Shown here piece after piece: positions 59,201 through 64,000 of a DNA stretch of 64,000 nucleotides. Where the stretch lies: the NCBI GenBank assembly GCA_965153355.1, contig OZ231126.1, forward strand, positions 87,854,001-87,918,000, read 5' to 3'. The stretch's first letter is position 1; every line of letters begins with the position of its first letter. Made by a program: the position numbers and the translations under genes. Source of the DNA: Flaccisagitta enflata (taxonomy: Eukaryota; Chaetognatha; Sagittoidea; Aphragmophora). A model generated the notes under the pieces. The model was not told where the DNA came from, made no database searches, and saw only the letters and a list, made by a program, of their open reading frames with translations.

Positions 59201-60798
59201 GTTTTTACCCAATGGCTGGGAAGCAATCAACAACCGTCGCAAAACACCTTTGGCAATATATCCGTCGCTTTGGTTGTCCGTCCGCATGGCAGACGGACAA
59301 CGGTGGGGAATTCAAAAACCGACTCATCGAAGCCCTCACAAGTGTCTACGGTACGCGAAAAGAATTTGGGTTGGCCTACCACCCACAGTCGCAAGGCCAA
59401 ACCGAGCGCAAAAATCGCTGGATCATCGGGGAATTGTGCCGCCGAGTGGCACAATGGGGGCCACGGTGGACCAACTACATCCCCAGCCTCGAACTTGCCT
59501 ACAACACGACGCCACACACATCAGATGGCATGACTCCACATCTCAAGCTGTTTGGTCGTGAAGCCAGAACCCCACTCGACGCAGCACTGCCTTCGCCCAT
59601 CGAGACCAAAGATTGGAGCAAAAATGCAGCAGCATATGTCCATGAACACCGAAAGCACTTGGACAAAGTTCATGAACTGAAAAATGAGCTCCACGCAGAA
59701 TACCGCCGCAAGATGGCTGCAACACCAAGGGGGAAAACTCAGATTGAACCCTACAACGAGGGTGATCAAGTGATGCGTCTCCTTCACCTCAACAAGCACA
59801 AGAAAATGTCAGTGCACTTTGACGGCCCATGGACCGTAGAAACACGAATCGACCCAGCAGACAGCAATCAGGTCGGCAACACTTACATCATCAAGCGGGG
59901 CGATGAGTCCATCACTCGTCCGCAGGTGGACCTGAAAAAGTATGTTAAGCCTAAACATGATCTACCAGCGCCAAAGGAACCACCAATGGAGGTTTCTCCA
60001 AGCCTCGTAGAAAATGCGCAAGAAGACCAAACAAAAACGCTTGAACTTCTCCTCGCAGTAAGCAACCTGATGATGGGCATCAAACCCCAACCAAAATCGC
60101 CAGCGCTGGGGGCTCACAATGTGAACCCCCAAGCAGTAGCAACGGTGCCTCTCCCATCTAATTCTTCGCCTATTCAAGTTATCCCGAGCACAATCCAAAA
60201 CCGTAACGATCCTAGAGGAGCAATCCCAAAAATGTGCACTCCTCAACCAACGGTGCAAAATCCAACCAAAATCCCAAACCTCACTCGGCTTACATTGGCG
60301 ACACCATCCGACGGTGTCAATCAACTACTTGCATCATTAAATAATAGCGAGGGAATCATGGAACAACGTCCACCATCAGAAAGTGAGTCCGAGCCAGGAA
60401 CTCCAAGTGGACGAACCGGCTCTATTCCGGATGTTTTTCGAATCACGGGTTTCACACCCACCTTCTTACGCGAACTACCATTAGGGCAAATTACACGATC
60501 CCCATCAACGCCAACCACACCAACAAATCCTGGACCATCAACATCAACGCCCAACTCAACACGAGAATTGGGTACTCCCTCCAACCGACCTCGCACTCTA
60601 AAATCCAGCCAAATTCCGAGGCCACGACTATCCTCCGCCCCAGGCGCAATTCAAAGAACACCAAACGACATCGCTTCCGTGGCAGACAAAAGGAGTGTTC
60701 GCGAACTCAAACGCCTTCAAAGCCACAATAGGCCTGGTCTTCAGGAAGCGACCCCGGACGAACTCCCCTCGTCAAGGAAACGTACAAGAAAGCTGTAG
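56215..60798 (+). CDS. pol: Ty3/gypsy Pol polyprotein (PR-RT-RH-IN)
   Basis: Open in the -1 frame relative to gag from 56,215. No ATG start is needed if made by frameshifting in the 85-base overlap, though I see no classical slippery heptamer. Domains in order: aspartic protease with LVDTGAE (active site 56,371-56,382) and LLLGLDFL (56,581); reverse transcriptase with its first Asp in STMDLLKGYYQ (57,574) and YLDD (57,760); RNase H with TDAS (Asp 58,207), Glu 58,333 and YTDHR (Asp 58,408); integrase with an HH-CC finger (His 58,903-58,935; Cys 59,023 and 59,032) and catalytic Asp 59,122, Asp 59,296, Glu 59,404, i.e. D,D35E; a GPY/F-like FDGPWTV (59,818). PR-RT-RH-IN order is that of Metaviridae. 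All catalytic residues are present and there are no stops. A ~285-residue Pro/Ser/Thr-rich tail ends in a basic RKRTRKL. Confidence 0.95.
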   Translation, partial: PQPTRHPCVWRRGFSGASGPYPGKSAGLSNPGPLTKCVTATRVLGTSISALVDTGAEGGGISSTVIDADQRLLKYLHRRKPKTCVSVNKTALNSPYSLLLPIEIGNKIMHYEVNVITNLCQPLLLGLDFLSQHEVKLDFASNKLVINDEFVKIGPASFQSNIPTHVALTGELTLPPESFTLASVSVEGPTPGGGLFEPKSMLIRPLMGDRECELDVIAAWGIIDLSKDTHIIELLNPTKNPVTLPSGTPVAVEECLDPQTFQKVQNDAPTFAATTCETKEPAADGGNLPSAASTSLFDNDDNSEPKVGPGFKISLDGSLLDDQQKSDFKDLCMEYETIFAKHAHDLGKTHLMHHYIELDTDRPIRAPQYKAPPPEVRKEIDAETEELIAMGVVGESTTPYSAPITLVKKKLGGFRYCIDFRKLNNHTVKSSFPLPNINDSLRRLKKPMVISTMDLLKGYYQIPVAPAHTKFFGFSDGRRQLEHLMTPMGAKNSGATMASLMSLVFRGLPPEHILSYLDDIVVVSETIEEHFEMLRSVFKALKDAGLTCHPGKCHFFRQKATVLGFVISRDGILPDPGNLEKLEKWPIPKNDSEVRGFVGLAGYYRGHLRGFAEHATPLTDLLVKDQPFVWTENQQWAFEEIKRRLLTGTACAFPDFDKTFILKTDASDSAIGCVLAQRDERSREQMVACASRKLSTGEKRWATYDKEYVAIVWSVRHFSHYLKFRSFIVYTDHRPLLGCRSIDDEKDATGRRVRWSIELASYNIDLRHKDGKKNGDADALSRCAHADEPKEEEDVIYLGAMSCEEAPAAEILSDADESLMYQIKAGQEADPDITAAKAWIQQGTKPPAPPNLSNWYKTAGDQLTIKDGILYLKAKDKFGDSLARLAVPYLMIGEILHRIHGHKLAGHPGETRALARAERFFAWPTMRRDITEKVKSCKECQECRPDNRSKKVVKILPQVAKYPMHRIQADLLELPIVSHGCDHILVIEDIFTKYACFYPMAGKQSTTVAKHLWQYIRRFGCPSAWQTDNGGEFKNRLIEALTSVYGTRKEFGLAYHPQSQGQTERKNRWIIGELCRRVAQWGPRWTNYIPSLELAYNTTPHTSDGMTPHLKLFGREARTPLDAALPSPIETKDWSKNAAAYVHEHRKHLDKVHELKNELHAEYRRKMAATPRGKTQIEPYNEGDQVMRLLHLNKHKKMSVHFDGPWTVETRIDPADSNQVGNTYIIKRGDESITRPQVDLKKYVKPKHDLPAPKEPPMEVSPSLVENAQEDQTKTLELLLAVSNLMMGIKPQPKSPALGAHNVNPQAVATVPLPSNSSPIQVIPSTIQNRNDPRGAIPKMCTPQPTVQNPTKIPNLTRLTLATPSDGVNQLLASLNNSEGIMEQRPPSESESEPGTPSGRTGSIPDVFRITGFTPTFLRELPLGQITRSPSTPTTPTNPGPSTSTPNSTRELGTPSNRPRTLKSSQIPRPRLSSAPGAIQRTPNDIASVADKRSVRELKRLQSHNRPGLQEATPDELPSSRKRTRKL
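59940..60795 (+). other. Pol C-terminal disordered tail
   Basis: About 285 residues after the integrase GPY/F-like module are rich in Pro, Ser, Thr and Asn (TPTTPTNPGPSTSTP) and end in a lysine/arginine cluster. No chromodomain motif is visible. It could aid nuclear import or target-site choice. This is inference. Confidence 0.6.
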
Positions 60799-61368
60799 TA
60801 AAGAAACGGTTAAACACAAACAAAAAATTCAAAATTCTAAATACAAATAAAAATCAGAGCTCTTTGGAAGCCGTTGTGGTCACTCCAAAGATTAGCTAGA
60901 ATAGCATTGCAATTTTACAATGATTTTATCTCATGATTTTGAAATGTTCCTTTTTACCTCGTCGACTTTGATACGTATCATGATTTGTTGCTCGTCCTTT
61001 ACACTCGTTGTGGTTTTATTTATTTTGCGTCTTTACTCATTTGCTAAAGTTAGGGCGATAGGATGACAAAAACAACGACAACAACGGGTACAACTACAAT
61101 TTTATCATTCTTAACCAGCACACCGCGTATGCTCTGCACATCTCGGTGTATCAACTTGCGTATTACTAAAAGTTGGGACAAGCGTGAGACATTGGAATAT
61201 TGTCCGAATGACCGTACGCAGATTGTCACAGCTTAATTGACCGTCCGCTCACCTCTACGCATTTGCTCCCTAAACCTAAAGCTTGCTGCGCACTTATGTA
61301 AGTAGCGCAACAAATGACACCATCTGTTAATCCACTCAACCTCTCTTCCACAGATCCCAAATTTAACA
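60799..61368 (+). other. Pol-ORF3 spacer with 3' splice site
   Basis: 570 bases without a frame, and not a copy of the 5' LTR (no TATAAAAG, no CT run). It ends in CCTCTCTTCCACAG at 61,340-61,353, a strong acceptor with pyrimidine tract, 15 bases before the next ATG. Confidence 0.55.
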
Positions 61369-62148
61369 ATGTCTGGCTTTGATTGCCACGGTCGCTGGGT
61401 CCGCGAATTCGGGGACCCAGAAAACTTTGACGTTCTGGTCCTAGCCGACTCCCAATTGAGGCCCAAATGCGAAAGACCCGGAGATTTCATCACCGTCCCG
61501 GGCATGCTCATATGGTCGATCAGCGGAGGCAGAATGCGAGACTTCAAGAAGCTGCTAAAGTTGAAAAAGTCTGTGGCCGCGCAGGCCAGGCTCATCATCG
61601 CCGCTGGAATCGGGAGCAACGACCTAACACGCATCGTCGAACGCCATCGGGTGCCGGGCAAGGTCGTAAGGATCACGGGAAAAAGGGGCCAACGCAAATA
61701 CCATCTCAGCGGGCCCACCTACAGCAATCAAGGCCGGGGCAACAATTTCACGGCAGTCATCAAAGGCCATCGCGAGATTTACAAGGAAAAGATCGCCGGC
61801 CAGAAGATGATCACGATCTCGCCGTTCCCTCGCCGCACGGACGGGCACGCCAACAAAGAAATTTCGTTGTTCGAATCGGCGATGCGAGCCCTGGGACTTG
61901 AACACCACCACGTCAAGACGCTCCGGTACTACACGGCCCGCCCAAGAGGAACGGAAGTGTACGGCGGCGCTCACCCCCTCAAGGAGCTCAAGTACCGCGA
62001 TGACGTTCACATCAACTACGTTGAACTCAATCAATTTCTCGGATGCCTCTATGAGATTTCCGACATCTTCCTTGGACCGGGTGGACCCCCCAGAGAAGTT
62101 GCCGGCCGCTGCCTCACGACTTGCCCTCAGTTCAAGTTTAAATTCTAG
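61369..62148 (+). CDS. SGNH-hydrolase-like protein in the env position
   Basis: 259 residues; the ATG at 61,369 (AACAATGTC) follows a splice-acceptor sequence. The four SGNH/GDSL blocks are in the right order. Block I is VLVLADSQLR (nucleophile Ser28). A Gly pair lies in SISGGRM (Gly53/54). Block III is GIGSNDL (Asn84). A strand ITISPFPRR precedes the last block. Block V is YRDDVHIN (Asp211, His214 as DxxH). The family hydrolyses esters, and SGNH domains are known in some LINE ORF1 proteins and Ngaro/DIRS-type retroelements. There is no signal peptide or membrane segment, so it is not an envelope protein. It is read in the same direction as gag-pol, with similar composition. Family assignment is by motif only, so it could be an inactive SGNH-fold RNA-binding relative. 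Confidence 0.7.
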   Translation: MSGFDCHGRWVREFGDPENFDVLVLADSQLRPKCERPGDFITVPGMLIWSISGGRMRDFKKLLKLKKSVAAQARLIIAAGIGSNDLTRIVERHRVPGKVVRITGKRGQRKYHLSGPTYSNQGRGNNFTAVIKGHREIYKEKIAGQKMITISPFPRRTDGHANKEISLFESAMRALGLEHHHVKTLRYYTARPRGTEVYGGAHPLKELKYRDDVHINYVELNQFLGCLYEISDIFLGPGGPPREVAGRCLTTCPQFKFKF

Positions 62149-62691
62149 AGCCTGTGGTCGAAATGATCTGGCCTAGAATATTGACTAAATTGCCCGTTGA
62201 AAGTGACTAGTTTTGGGAAGTGTTAGACAGTTGCATTGTAAGATCGGGCGAGATTTGATTTTTGTATTCATCATTTGTTTTTTTTTTGACTAGATTCAAA
62301 AGTATCGACTAGTTGTTTTGATTTTGATTTTTGATTTACAGGGTTAGCCTAACTTGAAATTTACCATCTCATGGAGAAAGTGTAAGTCGGGTTGTGTTAA
62401 GTTAGCAGGTAAATATTGTTGGTTGAACTTGAGATTGACTGTTGACCCTCATGATGCCAATGTGACAGCTTGATTGGTTGGGTTTATCCGCCTGTCTGAT
62501 CATTAGCCTAGGGGGTTTTTGGCTCATGGGTGTCTATGATTGTCTGGTTAGTTGCCATACACAACTCCGGCTCAGCTGTTTTGAAGTTATTAACATACTC
62601 CCACCCTCCCTTTCCTTGTTTCTGTTGCCCCACTTTTCTTTCACTTTTCCTCTCACTCTTTCGATATTTGCCGCCTCCCACCGAGCGTAGA
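62149..62691 (+). other. ORF3-ORF4 spacer with 3' splice site
   Basis: No coding frame and no LTR copy. A long pyrimidine-rich stretch (62,598-62,670) runs into CACCGAGCGTAG at 62,690, so an acceptor lies one base before the next ATG. Confidence 0.55.
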
Positions 62692-64000
62692 ATGGGTAAA
62701 AAGACGCTAAAATCGGAGCGCGACGAGTACGACAACTTTCAGGCCACCACAGGCCGAAAGAATTATGAATTTTTGGACGCTAAGACGAGGCGAGAGAGGA
62801 CGTTTTGTCGGTTGGCGGAATTTGACCGCCATATGGATAAAGTGATCGCTCACGCTGACGCAGAACACGCCGCAGGTCGAAAGGTACTCGTGGTGTTAGA
62901 CACAGAGAGAGACCAAGTCAACTTTGACACGTCACTTCGCAAGCGAGTCGTCGACCCCAGTGGCAAAACTGTGCCAGGGGATATTTTCTACCACCATCGA
63001 CGCGCTCTGGAAAAAGCCGGGTTGTCCCCTGAAGAAATCCGCGAGAGGGAAATCAACCAGCGGCAAAATCTTTCGAAAGCATGGCGCAAAAAGAAACCCC
63101 AACAAAAGATTCGCGACTATTATGCGTTCCAAGCTATGCGCGCCAACAAAGGGCTACTGCAATCGGATTGCCATATAATCCAAGTGGCAGTAGTGGGAGA
63201 CAAGAAGGGCGAATTTGCCTTTGTCCTCCAGGCAACCAGGATGATTGAGATCGAGTTTGATGGCATTCCTCAGCTCTCCGAGAAGTTCACGCGTTTTGTC
63301 ACTCATCCTGCTGTTTGTAGCTCCAACAATGGAATATTTGATGATATCGCGGTGATTGTCAACTCGTTTTACGGGGGTCGCCTTGATGGAATCAAATACG
63401 TCGAGATGGAATCGCTTATGGCTGACCGAAATGAAGGTGTGGCATATCCAGGAGCGCTTGCCACCTTCCACGCCACGTTCCCAGATTTGACATGGAAAAA
63501 GGATCCGCGTATTCAGATGGGACACTGGTGGGTCCATCGCCCGTCCGATCCGCAGTTGGGCTACGCCTTTACAGACGTTGGAGCATCAGCGTTGGTGCTC
63601 GGCGAAACGGAAGAAGATGCGATGTGTCCGGTTGATGTCCTGTGCTACACGTTCCCCGACCGCCCACTAAACAGCAGACCGGATGGACTGTGCCCAAACA
63701 TTGGTGATTTTGATTCGGGCATTGTTTTGTCCGTCTCTCAGCCCGCTCAACCGGCATGGTTCCTTGAATCATGTCAAAAAGCATCCGCCCATTTCCCGAA
63801 CGCTCTTATGCCATGCGACAGCTTGTCCAGCGCCCACCCACTGCTTCGCCACATCTACCAACTTTGGAAGGCAGACGAGACCCAACGCATCCAAGACCTG
63901 AAGAAGGGTTCCCTCGACTGCGACTGGGAGGACGTTGACGGTCCCTCTGATCCGGATCGTTTCAAAAGCACGCAGAAGGGTTTTGACGACTATGTGGGCG
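62692..64000 (+). CDS. DEDDy 3'-5' exonuclease-like protein, runs off the window
   Basis: At least 436 codons from ATG 62,692 with no stop to the edge, so the C terminus is missing. It carries the pattern of RNase D/WRN/MUT-7-type exonucleases: ExoI as VLVVLDTE (Asp70, Glu72); a strand HIIQVAVV (161-168), the usual element after ExoI; ExoII around SSNNGIFDDIAVIV (Asp217 or Asp218); KYVEMESLMA where these enzymes have the DT..LA segment; and ExoIII as GHWWVHR...LGYAFTDVGAS (Tyr291, Asp295; YxxxD). This would remove nucleotides from 3' ends using two metal ions. An extra ~80 residues between ExoI and the next strand are rich in Lys/Arg (AWRKKKPQQK). It lies 0.54 kb after the SGNH frame on the same strand. 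Not recognised beyond the domain; activity is inferred. Confidence 0.65.
   Translation, partial: MGKKTLKSERDEYDNFQATTGRKNYEFLDAKTRRERTFCRLAEFDRHMDKVIAHADAEHAAGRKVLVVLDTERDQVNFDTSLRKRVVDPSGKTVPGDIFYHHRRALEKAGLSPEEIREREINQRQNLSKAWRKKKPQQKIRDYYAFQAMRANKGLLQSDCHIIQVAVVGDKKGEFAFVLQATRMIEIEFDGIPQLSEKFTRFVTHPAVCSSNNGIFDDIAVIVNSFYGGRLDGIKYVEMESLMADRNEGVAYPGALATFHATFPDLTWKKDPRIQMGHWWVHRPSDPQLGYAFTDVGASALVLGETEEDAMCPVDVLCYTFPDRPLNSRPDGLCPNIGDFDSGIVLSVSQPAQPAWFLESCQKASAHFPNALMPCDSLSSAHPLLRHIYQLWKADETQRIQDLKKGSLDCDWEDVDGPSDPDRFKSTQKGFDDYVG

Noticed and set aside
55216-60324. Minus-strand and alternate-frame openings of 60-120 residues across gag-pol
   Set aside because: They overlap the conserved gag and pol frames and show no domain of their own.

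Overview
This is a stretch of a large, AT-rich, extremely repeat-rich eukaryotic genome, most probably an invertebrate animal. The pointers are many TA-flanked inverted-repeat elements of Tc1/mariner type, long simple-sequence arrays, a Ty3/gypsy retroelement whose primer-binding site loosely resembles a tRNA-Trp complement, and no bacterial-type operon. I cannot name the species. I see no host gene with intron/exon structure anywhere, and no rRNA, intact tRNA or CRISPR array.

Bases 1-50,100 are essentially all repeats. They contain: (a) microsatellites of AC, GT, CT, GA, GAA, CAA and TTCA; (b) a TATGAA hexamer array of about 4.2 kb in blocks between 36.9 and 46.9 kb, split by a 5.35-kb inverted-repeat transposon (38,930-44,277) with a TA duplication; (c) a ~163-bp satellite present as two oppositely oriented arrays (8.3-9.8 and 18.0-20.0 kb); (d) a second inverted pair of ~180-bp repeats (21.3-22.1 and 25.2-26.0 kb); (e) a dispersed composite family combining an 18-bp palindrome, a (TTGG/CGTC)n tract, a ~40-bp GC-rich core and a ~20-bp minisatellite, with more than 20 cores in both orientations; (f) at least six short non-autonomous elements with terminal inverted repeats, mostly flanked by TA. 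One of these carries a tRNA-like pol III A/B-box pair in its centre.

Bases ~50.2-64.0 kb are different: less AT-rich, with long open frames. They form a Ty3/gypsy-type LTR retroelement. A 5' LTR of about 2.2 kb has a TATA box, AATAAA and a splice-donor-like site. It is followed by a primer-binding site, a 2.3-kb leader with covarying RNA hairpins and a small membrane-protein frame, gag (coiled coil, no zinc knuckle), and pol in the -1 frame (protease, RT, RNase H, D,D35E integrase, long basic C-terminal tail).

Two further frames follow pol in the same strand, where an env gene might stand: a 259-residue SGNH-hydrolase-like protein and a protein of at least 436 residues with DEDDy 3'-5' exonuclease motifs, still open at the window edge. 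Each starts just downstream of a good 3' splice-site sequence. No 3' LTR is seen before base 64,000, so both may be cargo of the element. A retroelement carrying an esterase-like and an exonuclease gene is the most interesting system in the window.
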